Assembly (NCBI GenBank): GCA_900546715.1
Contig: UREA01000002.1
Span: forward strand, 1-64,000
Length of the DNA: 64,000 nucleotides
From: an uncultured Mycoplasmatota bacterium
GTDB lineage: Bacteria > Bacillota_I > Bacilli_A > RF39 > UBA660
Direction of reading: 5' to 3'
Shown here: positions 54,548 to 63,744 of the stretch, in pieces
Position numbering within the stretch: the stretch's first letter is position 1
Layout: each line of letters opens with the position of its first letter
Program-made: the position numbers and the translations under genes
Notes under the pieces: generated by a model
Told to the model about the DNA's origin: nothing
The model's database searches: none
Seen by the model: the letters and a program-made list of their open reading frames with translations, nothing else

Positions 54548-55345
54548 CTAATCATAATCATCATAATAATTATGTCTTTTATCATAATCATAATAACCCA
54601 TTACTTGATTAATATTAATATTTTCTACACTTTTAAATATATTATATTCAATATATTTATTTGTCTTTCTTAAGTTTTTAATTAATTCTTTTATCTCAGC
54701 TCTTTTAGAGTCTTCAATCTTTAATGGACAAGCACAATTAATAAACTTAAGTTCATTATAATTTACCCAATTAATTATACTTGCTTCTCTTACTAAATAT
54801 AATGGTCTAATAAGTTCCATTCCTGGAAAGTTTTTACTTTTAATCTTAGGTAACATACTAACTATTTCCCCATTATAAAACATTCCAAGTAATATTGTTT
54901 CAATAACATCATTATAATGATGACCTAAAGCTATTTTATTACAACCTAAATCCCCAGCAATTTTATAAAGATGACCTCTTCGCATTCTCGCACACATGTA
55001 ACATGGTGATTTTAAATCCATATTTTTTAGAGATTCAAATATATTACTATTATATACTTTAATTGGTACACCAAGAATATCGGCATTCTTTTTTACTATT
55101 TCAATATTTTTGTCACTATAACCAGGATCCATAACAATAAATTCTAATTCAAATTTAATCTTGCCATGTTTCTTTATTTCTTGCATACATTTAGCCAGTA
55201 AAAATGAATCTTTACCACCACTTATGCATACTGCTATTTTATCGCCATCCTTAATTAAATTATATTCTGTAACAGCTTTAGTAAATTTACGCCATATATC
55301 TTTACGATATGTTTTTATAATACTTCTTTCAATATCACTTTGCAT
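54548..55345 (-). CDS. TtcA-family tRNA thiolase (PP-loop)
   Basis: A 265-residue PP-loop ATPase; the ATG at 55345 follows AGGTGG. The ATP-binding loop is CISGGKDSFLLAKC near residue 42. CYMCARMRRG and a later CACPL supply cluster or sulfur-carrying Cys, as in TtcA, which makes 2-thiocytidine at position 32 of tRNAs. GHHYNDVIETILLGMFYNGE is family-typical. Another member of the TtcA/TtuA group is possible. It lies 9 bases after the AAA ATPase gene, on the same strand. Confidence 0.82.
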   Translation of the reverse strand: MQSDIERSIIKTYRKDIWRKFTKAVTEYNLIKDGDKIAVCISGGKDSFLLAKCMQEIKKHGKIKFELEFIVMDPGYSDKNIEIVKKNADILGVPIKVYNSNIFESLKNMDLKSPCYMCARMRRGHLYKIAGDLGCNKIALGHHYNDVIETILLGMFYNGEIVSMLPKIKSKNFPGMELIRPLYLVREASIINWVNYNELKFINCACPLKIEDSKRAEIKELIKNLRKTNKYIEYNIFKSVENININQVMGYYDYDKRHNYYDDYD

Positions 55346-55354
55346 TAAAACCAC

Positions 55355-56659
55355 CTATTTTACACAAAAAACCGCATAAAGAGGAATAGATTTTATATTG
55401 TTTTCAAAACCAAAATTTCTAGTTGAAAATCTTATAGCATATTTAGGTTTATTTTGCTCAATATATACATTTAAGCTTTTTGATTTATTATTAATTCCAC
55501 TTTTTACTTCAATAGGTATGATACCTTCATCATTAGTAGATAATAAAAAATCAACCTCAGCATTTCCATCGGATTCCCAATAATATAAAGAAATCTCTTT
55601 ACTAGCAAATTCTTGGGCTATATAATTTTCTGTAAGAACACCTTTAAAAATATAATCTTCATCAAGTATTATTTGATTTAATTTAATTTCACTAATATTA
55701 GTAAGCAACCCAACATCACTTAAATATAACTTAAATGTATTTTTATCTATAAAATATTTCATTGGATCTTGAACTTTGCTTATTTTATTAGCCATTAAAA
55801 CTAATTTAGAAGCAATTAACCATTCTATAGCACTTTTATATTTTCTTCCTCTAGCATTTTCTTCCAAAACTGTGTATTGAAAATTTTTATTTTCTTTTGC
55901 TAGTTGTTCAGGGATACTGTTATATACAGTTTCAATTTTCACTGATTCATTTTTATTTTCTAAATATTTATTCATATCTGCCATATAAGCAATTTTAATA
56001 TCTGATAAAATATTTTGATTAAATTTTAATATATCTAATTCATTATTTACAAAATTATTTATAGCTTCAGGCATACCACCAACACAAAGATACTCATGAT
56101 ATAATCTTATTGCCTCATCATGACCAAATTTTGGCATCGGAGACATTGTTTTATAACACTCTACTATTTTATCTCTCAACATTTCCTTACCAACAGCTAT
56201 TAAAAATTCTTCAAAATTAAGAGGATACATATATTTAATTTCAACTTTACCAACAGGAAAAGAACTATTAAATCTCTTTAATTTAACTCCAAGTAAAGAA
56301 CCGGCACAAATTATTTTATAAGGTTTAGAAGATTCACAAAAATATTTTAAAGAAGTAATTAACCTTTCACTTTCTTGTACTTCATCAAAAAAAATTATCG
56401 TTTTATCTAAATCAATCTTTTTATTAAGATACAATTCTAGTTCTCTAACTACTTCTTCATCATCAATAGATTTTTCAAAAATATTTTTAACAGCTTCTTC
56501 TTTTTCAACATTAAACATCAAATGTTCTTCAAAATTTTCATTAATAAATTTTTCTATTGTATAGGTTTTCCCTATTTGTCTTGCTCCAATAACCATTAAT
56601 GGCTTTTTCATACCATTATTTTTCCATTCCATTAATTTTTCTTCAAATTGTCTTTTCAT
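55355..56659 (-). CDS. AAA ATPase with DUF4143 and nuclease-like C-terminus
   Basis: A 434-residue protein common in gut bacteria and archaea. Walker A is GARQIGKTYTIEKF (about residues 25-38) and Walker B IIFFDEVQ. The DUF4143 part includes LYLSDVGLLTNISEIKLNQI. The C-terminus (AEVDFLLSTNDEGIIPIEVK) has the D-x(n)-ExK pattern of PD-(D/E)XK nucleases. Function is unproven; a role in defence or mobile DNA has been suggested for relatives. The ATG at 56659 follows GGAGGAAA. Repeats lie upstream and, beyond TtcA, downstream. Confidence 0.82.
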   Translation of the reverse strand: MKRQFEEKLMEWKNNGMKKPLMVIGARQIGKTYTIEKFINENFEEHLMFNVEKEEAVKNIFEKSIDDEEVVRELELYLNKKIDLDKTIIFFDEVQESERLITSLKYFCESSKPYKIICAGSLLGVKLKRFNSSFPVGKVEIKYMYPLNFEEFLIAVGKEMLRDKIVECYKTMSPMPKFGHDEAIRLYHEYLCVGGMPEAINNFVNNELDILKFNQNILSDIKIAYMADMNKYLENKNESVKIETVYNSIPEQLAKENKNFQYTVLEENARGRKYKSAIEWLIASKLVLMANKISKVQDPMKYFIDKNTFKLYLSDVGLLTNISEIKLNQIILDEDYIFKGVLTENYIAQEFASKEISLYYWESDGNAEVDFLLSTNDEGIIPIEVKSGINNKSKSLNVYIEQNKPKYAIRFSTRNFGFENNIKSIPLYAVFCVK

Positions 56660-56723
56660 ACAGTTTTTCCTCCATATATCAAATTTTAGCATAAATAAGC
56701 CAAAAATTCAATGTTTTTTTGAA

Positions 56724-56850
56724 AAAATGCCATTTTTTCGAGGGAAAATTATATCGAAAATGCCATTTTTTTGATGGAACTTTATATCAAAAATGCCATT
56801 TTTTTGAGGGAACTTTATATCAAAAATGCCATTTTTTTAGACGAAACATA
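56724..56850 (+). repeat. Four tandem units of about 33 bp
   Basis: Each unit holds AAAATGCCATTTTTT plus a variable GAGGGAA or GATGGAA part and TTATATC. Units start near 56724, 56757, 56789 and 56822. The array lies between the AAA ATPase start and the 3' end of FN3 surface gene copy 2; a fifth copy is at 54515. Confidence 0.85.
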
Positions 56851-56854
56851 CAAA

Positions 56855-57978
56855 TTAGCCATCGACATAATAAGCTCCACCATCAATTATAATGTCCTCT
56901 GCACCTTGCATATCATAATTTCCAACAAATATAAAAATATTATCATAACTTGGATAAAAAGGATCTCTAAAAGTTAATCCAATATAGTTTGCACTTACAC
57001 GATTATCAACATTATATTCAGAATCTATAAAATCAAACCAATACATTCCCGGCTCTGCTTTATATTCATAAATAGTAGAATTAAGCCCTCTGATAGTAAA
57101 TTCAATCAAATCCTGAGAGGTCGAAGTAGTAAAACTTTTTTCTATAGATCTTACATTATTAACATCACTTACATATACTTTTATTGTATAAGATGTTGAT
57201 GGATTTAATCCGCTAAAAGTATATATATTACTACTTGAACTTGTATATACTCCATTATTTATTGAATAATAGTATGTTTGAATATTATTTGTTCCTCCTG
57301 TTGCTGATACGCTTACTGTTATTGAATCACTACTTACATTTGTTGCGGTTACACTATTAACGACCGGATTTACATATATATCTGTCGTTACATTTAATGT
57401 ATATTCATTTGATTCATAACCTTGTGAATCTACTACATACACTTTAAATTTATATGTTGTATTGTCACTTAAGTCGCTAAATGTATAACTAGATGTTGTA
57501 CTTGTTTCATAACTCAAACCATCATCTTTACTAAAGTAATATGTAGCAACAGGATTTTCTCCAGCATCTACTGTTACTGTTAATGTTACACTATTTGTTG
57601 TTTTAGTAGCAGTTACATTTGTAATAGTTACTACATTATATAAATCAAAATAAACATAACAAGCATCTGATTTATTAGATAAAAGATTTACTATACCTTC
57701 TTCTCTATTCCACCTAAGTTCTCCACCATTTTCACATCTGCTTAAAGACTCATTAAATGCATAATTTCCACTTGCCATGTATTTGATGTACTTTCTTGAT
57801 ATGTTCCATCTTCTTGTTCTAACATTAATGTTAAAAATGAATTGTTAACTATTTTTTTGTTATTTTCCTTCATTACTACTTCATTATTTTGTTTATTTTG
57901 ACTAATAATTAAAATAATACTACCTATAATAATTAATGTTAATAACACACCACTTATCAACAAAATTTTCTTTTTCAT
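56855..57978 (-). pseudogene. FN3-repeat surface protein, copy 2, frameshifted
   Basis: The paralogue of copy 1, broken by a one-base deletion. From the ATG at 57978 (GGAG upstream) the frame reads an anchor helix, then LMLEQEDGTYQESTSNTW and turns out of frame. The other frame resumes at SGNYAFNESLSRCENGGELR. Copy 1 has TGGCCAAGTGG at this point and copy 2 TGGCAAGTGG, so one C is missing. Restored, the protein is 374 residues: anchor, Cys-containing head, two FN3 domains, and a C-terminal part unlike that of copy 1 (FTIRGLNSTIYEYKAEPGMY). It may be a pseudogene, a phase-off allele, or a sequence error. Confidence 0.85.
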
Positions 57979-58010
57979 AACTTCACTCCATATACTTATA
58001 TATATCATTT

Positions 58011-58052
58011 CAAAACAATTTGTTTTAAAAATCAATAAAACATTTTGTTTTA
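58011..58052. promoter_or_regulatory. Two palindromic operators, module 2
   Basis: AAAACA-ATT-TGTTTTA (58012-58027) and TAAAACA-TTT-TGTTTTA (58036-58052, perfect), centres 25 bases apart, between the divergent surface gene and Xre gene. TTGATT between the two sites is a probable minus-strand -35. The half-site differs from module 1 (TAAAACA against TACAAAA). Confidence 0.75.
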
Positions 58053-58079
58053 TTTTAAAATTTAATTGGAGTGAATAAA

Positions 58080-58319
58080 ATGCGAATTAGAGAAATAAGA
58101 GAAGATAAAGATTTAACTCAAACAGAAGTTGCTAAAATACTTAATGTATCTCAGGTAGCCTATAGTATTTATGAAATAGGAAAAAGACAATTACCAATTG
58201 ACTTATTAATCAAACTTGCAGAATACTATAACACTTCTACTGATTATTTATTAGAATTAACAGATATTAGAGAACCATATCCTGATTCGTTAAAGAAAAA
58301 AGAAAACAAAAAGCATTAA
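58080..58319 (+). CDS. Xre-family regulator, module 2
   Basis: A 79-residue helix-turn-helix protein paralogous to the one at 37763. The core LTQTEVAKILNVSQVAYSIY and the tail KLAEYYNTSTDYLLELTDIR are typical. The ATG at 58080 follows GGAGTG; a GTG nine bases earlier lies in that site. It is divergent from the frameshifted FN3 gene and presumably represses it through the palindromes at 58011-58052. Confidence 0.88.
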   Translation: MRIREIREDKDLTQTEVAKILNVSQVAYSIYEIGKRQLPIDLLIKLAEYYNTSTDYLLELTDIREPYPDSLKKKENKKH

Positions 58320-58344
58320 TCAACTAATCAATGCTTTCTTTATT
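58310..58344 (+). terminator. Terminator of Xre module 2
   Basis: AAAGCATT and AATGCTTT pair around a 12-base interior, with T residues following. Confidence 0.75.
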
Positions 58345-58356
58345 ATCTAAATATAA

Positions 58357-58524
58357 TTTTGGAGCCAAACCAGATATTCTAAATACGAAGTAGAAACTAA
58401 TGATATACCAACTGAAGTATTAAAGAAACTAGCTAGGTTTTATAATACTTCCATTGATTATTTATTATACATGACTGATAATAGATTACCTTATGATAAA
58501 TCTTTAGTAGAAAAAGAAAAGTAA
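58357..58524 (+). pseudogene. Xre regulator remnant lacking its N-terminus
   Basis: An open stretch of 55 codons reads SQTRYSKYEVETNDIPTEVL, then KKLARFYNTSIDYLLYMTDN and a stop, the second half of an Xre protein of the same subfamily as modules 1 and 2. The first HTH half and any start codon are missing. It lies directly behind the module 2 terminator, so it is probably what is left of a third copy after deletion. Confidence 0.8.
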
Positions 58525-58548
58525 TGCTTAACCAACATTACTTTTCTT
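58517..58548. terminator. Terminator behind the Xre remnant
   Basis: AAAAGTAATG and CATTACTTTT form a perfect 10-bp stem with a 9-base loop, followed by T residues; it also closes the converging 113-aa gene. Confidence 0.8.
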
Positions 58549-58869
58549 TTTCAAATATAACCTTTCTTTATCTCTAGCATTTTCTTCTCTTATATCTATA
58601 TTTTCAACATATACACAACCAAGTTCATTAAATAACTCATAAGCGTGATAATATTCATGAATATTTATAAGTAGACACTTTTCATTAAGAAATTCCGGAA
58701 CAATAATTCTGATATCTTTAATAATTTCGTTATCATCAAGTATTGTAATACAAGCCCAAGGAAAATCTTCTACAGGATATCTATGAACTTTGCCTTTAAT
58801 GAATGAGAAGAATTCACTACTTCCAAAGTTTAAACTTAATAAGAGCTCTTGAAAAGTTTCTTCATTCAT
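58528..58869 (-). CDS. Small HExxH-containing protein (113 aa)
   Basis: Not assigned to a named family. NIHEYYHAYELFNELGCVYV (about residues 69-88) has HEYYH, the zinc-metalloprotease motif HExxH, and Glu residues follow. This resembles small ImmA/IrrE-like or wall-associated zincins, but the third ligand is not certain. It shares a base with the pheT stop codon, so it is translated from the pheST transcript. Role unknown. Confidence 0.6.
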   Translation of the reverse strand: MNEETFQELLLSLNFGSSEFFSFIKGKVHRYPVEDFPWACITILDDNEIIKDIRIIVPEFLNEKCLLINIHEYYHAYELFNELGCVYVENIDIREENARDKERLYLKKKSNVG

Positions 58870-61196
58870 TATTCAGCAATATTTAAATTATTATCATTTA
58901 AATGTTTAATAAATCTATCTTTAAATGTTGTAATATCTTTTTGTTCTAGAGTTTTATTATTGCTTCCTAAGATATATCTTATAGTATATTTATTTTCATA
59001 AATGTTTATTAAAGAATATTTCTTAATTAAATTACTCTTAAATGTATCAAGAATTTCTTTTAGGTCTTGATATTTCTTGTCATCTGGTAGAATAATTGTA
59101 TAATCTAGTTGAACAGTTGGATATTTACTTACTTCAATTGCTAAAATATCTTCTTTTTGGATATTTACATATTTATCAAAATCTATATCTATACAGATAA
59201 TTGATTTTTTCTTAGATATTTTATTAGTAATACCTTTATTTAATATATTTATTTCACCTAGTTTTTCATTATTAACATTAATCACTTTACCGAAAGATGA
59301 ATCATAATATTCTAATTCATTGACATTATTAGTAAATGTAACATCTTTATTTTTAAGAACTTTAAAGATATATTTGACTATTTCTTTGGCTTTATTGTAA
59401 TTACTTTCTAACATTTTTTCTTCATCTGCTAGAATAATTGATAATACTCTTTTATTTTCATTATTTTTAATAATTGTACCAATTTCAAATATATCAAATT
59501 TAGAATAATTTTTGAAATTTAAATTAACTATATTCATAAGAGAGAAACTTAAATCATCTCTTAAAATATTATTTTCAGTTTTACCAAGTAATTTAACACC
59601 GTTTTTTTCAATGCCAAATTCTTTTAACATAACTGAATCATACCAAAGATAACTATTTACTTCATGCATATCATATTTTGTAGCAAGTAATTCTTTTACA
59701 TCATACTCTTGATTAAATATTGTTTCGTGTTCAATACCATCAGATTCGATTTTTAATGGTGTTGCACTAAAGTTTTCAAGGCCATACATTCTTGCTACTT
59801 CTTCAATTATATCTTCAGCAATATTTACATCTTTACTGTGTCTATAAGTTGGCACTACTATTTCATAAGTATCTTTTTTTGTTGTAACTTCAAAACCTAA
59901 AGGAGTAAGCATATCTTCAACAGTTTTATCATCAAGTGTTAACCCCATGTATGTAGATAGTAAACTTTTTTTCAAACTTACATGACCAACATCAAGTTTA
60001 GTTGGATAGACATCTGTTAAATTAGATGCAATTTCTAACTCAGGATTTTCCTTCTTTATTAAATATAAAGCTCTTTTTAAGGCAACCGTTGTAATATTTG
60101 GGTCTAAAGATTTTTCATATCTTGCTGATGCTTCAGTACGAAGTCCTAGAGAAACTGCTGTTCTTCTGATAGATCCGGCATTAAATGTTGCGGATTCTAG
60201 GAATACTCCAGTAGTATCACTTAAAATTTCACTATCTAAACCACCCATAACACCAGCAATACCAAAGTATTTATCGCCATTTTTAATCATTAACATATCT
60301 TTAGTTAGATGTCTAGTCGTCCCATCTAAAGTTGTATAAGTATCTCCATCATTAGCTCTACCTACTTCAATACTTTTAACAACACGCGAATCAAAAGCAT
60401 GCATTGGTTGACCTAGTTCTAGCATTATGTAATTTGTTACATCAACAAGTAATGATATAGAACGCATTCCTACATAATATAAGAATATTTGCATATCAAA
60501 TGGCACTTTATTGTTGGTTATATTTTCTAACTTTAAAGCTGAATAACGATAGCAAAGTTCCGGATCTTTAATTGTTACCTTTAAATCCTCTTTATCATTT
60601 GGCACTTCTTCAAGATCTAATGGTTTTAATTCATGTTTAGTAATTGCTGCAATTTCTCTCGCAATTCCGTAGTGTCCCCAAAGGTCCGGACGGTTAGTTA
60701 AACTTTTGTTATCAATTTCCACAAGTATATCTTCAATTGGTAAGTATTTTTTAATATCCATACCAATTGGAGCATCATCAGGAAGTTCAATAATTCCAGA
60801 GTGATCATCACTAATTCCTAGTTCTCTACCACTACAACACATTCCGTTAGATAATACACCACGAAGTGGTTTAGCTTTAATTTCAAAGCCATCAATATGA
60901 CCTCCGACCTTAATATATGCGGTTTTTAAACCAACTCGAACATTCGGAGCTCCGCAGACAACTTGAATAAGTTCATCTTCACCACAATCTACTTTTAAAA
61001 CATGCATGTGATCACTATCAGGATGTTCTGTGCATTCCTTAATTTCTGCAATAACTATGCCATCGATTTGGTCACCAATTTTTTTAACACTTTCAACTTC
61101 TGCAGTTCTTAAAGTAAATGTATCCCAAATATTCAACCAATCGATGTCTTCACTATTTTTAATATGACTTTTTAATTTATTACATGATATTAACAT
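58869..61196 (-). CDS. pheT: Phenylalanyl-tRNA synthetase beta subunit
   Basis: A 775-residue subunit of the heterotetrameric enzyme. It has an N-terminal tRNA-binding domain (EHPDSDHMHVLKVDCGEDEL), a B3/B4 editing core (LGIGTEASARYEKSLDPN-like SLGLRTEASARYEKSLDPN), a B5 domain, and a C-terminal anticodon-binding FDX-ACB domain (EVSKYPTVQLDYTIILPDDK). It starts 12 bases after pheS and is under the same T-box. Confidence 0.96.
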   Translation of the reverse strand: MLISCNKLKSHIKNSEDIDWLNIWDTFTLRTAEVESVKKIGDQIDGIVIAEIKECTEHPDSDHMHVLKVDCGEDELIQVVCGAPNVRVGLKTAYIKVGGHIDGFEIKAKPLRGVLSNGMCCSGRELGISDDHSGIIELPDDAPIGMDIKKYLPIEDILVEIDNKSLTNRPDLWGHYGIAREIAAITKHELKPLDLEEVPNDKEDLKVTIKDPELCYRYSALKLENITNNKVPFDMQIFLYYVGMRSISLLVDVTNYIMLELGQPMHAFDSRVVKSIEVGRANDGDTYTTLDGTTRHLTKDMLMIKNGDKYFGIAGVMGGLDSEILSDTTGVFLESATFNAGSIRRTAVSLGLRTEASARYEKSLDPNITTVALKRALYLIKKENPELEIASNLTDVYPTKLDVGHVSLKKSLLSTYMGLTLDDKTVEDMLTPLGFEVTTKKDTYEIVVPTYRHSKDVNIAEDIIEEVARMYGLENFSATPLKIESDGIEHETIFNQEYDVKELLATKYDMHEVNSYLWYDSVMLKEFGIEKNGVKLLGKTENNILRDDLSFSLMNIVNLNFKNYSKFDIFEIGTIIKNNENKRVLSIILADEEKMLESNYNKAKEIVKYIFKVLKNKDVTFTNNVNELEYYDSSFGKVINVNNEKLGEINILNKGITNKISKKKSIICIDIDFDKYVNIQKEDILAIEVSKYPTVQLDYTIILPDDKKYQDLKEILDTFKSNLIKKYSLINIYENKYTIRYILGSNNKTLEQKDITTFKDRFIKHLNDNNLNIAE

Positions 61197-61208
61197 TTTT
61201 ATACCTCC

Positions 61209-62216
61209 TTAATGAATATCGAATTCTTCAAGTGATCTTAAATCTCCTGAATTTAGAACCCTTATATCATTTATTTTATATTTCATCATGGCTAGTCTGG
61301 TTAAACCTAAACCAAAAGCAAAACCATTATAAACTTCATGATCAACTCCACCATATTTATAAACCATTGGATGAGTCATACCACAACCAATAAGTTCAAT
61401 CCAACCAGAGTTCTTACAAGTAGCACAACCTTTACCACCACAGATTAAACAACCCATATCAAGTTCATATGAAGGTTCAGTGAATGGGAAAAATCCTGGT
61501 CTTAAACGAACCTTAACATCTGTCTTAAAAATTTCTCTTAAAACATTTTGCATGATGTATATTAAATTACCAATAGTTACACCTTTATCAATTACCATAC
61601 CTTCAATTTGAAAGAAAGTATTTTCATGATTGGCATCTAAATCTTCATTTCTGAATGTTCTACCTGGAGCTGCAATTCTAAGTGGTGCACCGTAGTTCTC
61701 CATACTTCTTATTTCCATAGGACTAGTATGCGTACGAAGTAACATGCCATTATCTAGATAATAAGTATCTTGCATATCCCTTGCGGGATGATCTTTAGGA
61801 ATATTTAAACCTTCAAAGTTATAATATTCTGATTCCATTTCTGGCCCCATTACTACTGTAAATCCCATTCTTTTTAATATATCTGTTACTTCTTTAGCAA
61901 CAATTGTTACTGGATGCAAAGATCCTTTTTTAATATCAAAATCCAAGGTATCATCAAAAGAAATATCACTTTTATTATCTATTTCTTGAGTAGCTTTAGT
62001 AACCATTCCTTCCATTTCTTTTTTAGTATTGTTAATAAGAGAACCATATTTTCTTTTTTCATCAACACTCATATCTTTTAGTCCTGATAAAATTTCCATA
62101 ATCCGGCTTTTCTTACCAACATATTTTGATTTGACATTTAATATGTCTGCTTCCTTATTGCAAGTCTTAAGTTCTCCACTTAAACTTGCTACTATTTGTT
62201 TTAATTCTTCTTCCAT
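61209..62216 (-). CDS. pheS: Phenylalanyl-tRNA synthetase alpha subunit
   Basis: A 335-residue class II synthetase catalytic subunit. Motif 2 is NEDLDANHENTFFQIEGMVI, and motif 3 GFAFGLGLTRLAMMKYKIND. An N-terminal coiled coil binds tRNA. A Cys-rich segment (CLICGGKGCATCKNSG) resembles the zinc site of some Firmicute PheS. The ATG at 62216 is chosen for AGGAAGG 9 bases upstream. Controlled by the T-box upstream. Confidence 0.96.
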   Translation of the reverse strand: MEEELKQIVASLSGELKTCNKEADILNVKSKYVGKKSRIMEILSGLKDMSVDEKRKYGSLINNTKKEMEGMVTKATQEIDNKSDISFDDTLDFDIKKGSLHPVTIVAKEVTDILKRMGFTVVMGPEMESEYYNFEGLNIPKDHPARDMQDTYYLDNGMLLRTHTSPMEIRSMENYGAPLRIAAPGRTFRNEDLDANHENTFFQIEGMVIDKGVTIGNLIYIMQNVLREIFKTDVKVRLRPGFFPFTEPSYELDMGCLICGGKGCATCKNSGWIELIGCGMTHPMVYKYGGVDHEVYNGFAFGLGLTRLAMMKYKINDIRVLNSGDLRSLEEFDIH

Positions 62217-62232
62217 AAATTCCATCCTTCCT

Positions 62233-62410
62233 AAAAAAACAAGTTCATAAACTAATTAAGGACGAGCTAACCCGCGGTACCACCTTAGTTTATGAACTTG
62301 TTCATACACTTTAAATTATAAGGGATTTCTCCCAAAAGCATTCATCAACTGAAATTTCATTTTATTCCTTCTTTAAAATATTCTCAGCTCTATATTTTAT
62401 CTCTGTTAAG
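62233..62410 (-). promoter_or_regulatory. Phe T-box leader of pheST
   Basis: The T-box sequence AGGTGGTACCGCGG lies at 62285-62272. The terminator arms ACAAGTTCATAAACTA and TAGTTTATGAACTTGT flank it, with a T7 run near 62235. A UUC codon at 62353-62351, in a Stem I-like context, is the likely Phe specifier. Uncharged tRNA-Phe would favour antitermination. Confidence 0.9.
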
Positions 62411-62441
62411 AATTATGAATAAAACTACTATGTTTGAATCA

Positions 62442-63683
62442 CTATGCTTTTTCTAACCAATTTTTACCTTCAACGCTTCTTGTTACTAACATTGCACAAG
62501 ATGTATCACCTACAACATTAAGCAAAGTTGCTGGTGCATCTATTATTGTAGCAATAATTGTTAAAATTGGCAAGGCTGAAGTTGAATATCCCATCATCGA
62601 AATGATTAACATTTCAGATATTGTTCCACCACCGATAGGTACTGCTGTAACTAATAATGTTGCAAGTAAGGCAACACCTAGTACTTCAAAAACACTACCA
62701 ACAGTATTTAAACTAGTACCAAAAAGTGATACTAAAAACATTATTTTAAATACACTACCGATTGCTGAACCATCTTTATGAAAACTCGTTCCTAGAGAAA
62801 CTGTTGTATCAGCAATATCATCAGGAATACCAATTTTTTTAGCACATTCAATATTTACTGGAACGCTTGCAGCAGATGAACATGTACCTAATGCTGTAAG
62901 ACCTGCAGGAATAATGTTTTTCCAAAAAACTTTAATTCCCTTAGTACCTGCCGAAATATAAGCATATAACGTATAAATTATAAACATAAACAGTATACTA
63001 ACAATTAGATACATTACAAACGTTTTTAAAAATCCTACTGCTATAATACTTCCCATTGTTCCAACCAAGGCCGCAAAGTAACAACCAAGACCAATTGGGG
63101 CATAATACATAATAAGCCCAATTAATTTATACATCACTTCACAAAAAGAGTCAAGTATTTCTGCAACTTTTTTTCCTTTTTCGCCACTTTTATTAACTGC
63201 TATACCAAAAAGAATCGAAATAACTATTAAAGCAATCAAATTATCTGTAGAAAGTAAATTAACAAATTGATCTGTCGATAAAACACTAACTGTTCGCTCT
63301 AGTAAATTTAAATCTTCCTCTTCCGCTCCTGTATCACTAAATACTTCCCTAATAGCATCTGTATCACTATCTTTAACTAAATCAGTAACACTTGTTGCTC
63401 CGAAAGAAACTACTACCGCAATAACTGAACTCACTAAAAATACAACTATAGTACTAATTAGTATTTTACTAAGACGTTTTGGTTGATACATCTTAGCAAT
63501 AGATGATGTAACTGTAAAAAATATAAGAGGTATAATAATTACCAATAATAGATTTAAAAATAAATCTCCAAGAGGCTTAACTACCACTGCATCCTCTTTA
63601 AAAATAATTCCACAAACCGAACCGATGACTACACAACCCAAGAGAATTAAAGTGCTTTTATAGCTTTTTAATATTTTTTTCAC
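62442..63683 (-). CDS. Second dicarboxylate/amino acid:cation symporter, divergent binding site
   Basis: A 413-residue SLC1/DAACS-type transporter with eight membrane segments. HP2 reads TAVPIGGGTISEM and TM8 IIDAPATLLNVVGDTSCAML: the substrate-binding Asp, Asn and final Asp are kept, but the usual Arg is Ala. The NMDGT motif reads HKDGS. A neutral or otherwise non-acidic substrate is likely (SstT-like or cystine-type exchange are options). It is 200 residues apart in style from the copy at 13 kb, with a different replacement at the Arg position. GGAGGAAC precedes the ATG. Monocistronic, downstream of the pheST T-box start. Confidence 0.82.
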   Translation of the reverse strand: MKKILKSYKSTLILLGCVVIGSVCGIIFKEDAVVVKPLGDLFLNLLLVIIIPLIFFTVTSSIAKMYQPKRLSKILISTIVVFLVSSVIAVVVSFGATSVTDLVKDSDTDAIREVFSDTGAEEEDLNLLERTVSVLSTDQFVNLLSTDNLIALIVISILFGIAVNKSGEKGKKVAEILDSFCEVMYKLIGLIMYYAPIGLGCYFAALVGTMGSIIAVGFLKTFVMYLIVSILFMFIIYTLYAYISAGTKGIKVFWKNIIPAGLTALGTCSSAASVPVNIECAKKIGIPDDIADTTVSLGTSFHKDGSAIGSVFKIMFLVSLFGTSLNTVGSVFEVLGVALLATLLVTAVPIGGGTISEMLIISMMGYSTSALPILTIIATIIDAPATLLNVVGDTSCAMLVTRSVEGKNWLEKA

Positions 63684-63744
63684 TTAGTTCCTCCTTTATA
63701 AGCACATCATACCATATTATATTTTTTTAGTCAAATGAATATGC

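Noticed and set aside
56724..56850. Tandem 33-bp units considered as a CRISPR array
   Set aside because: Units abut without distinct spacers, repeat ends vary, and no cas genes are present, so they are simple tandem repeats.
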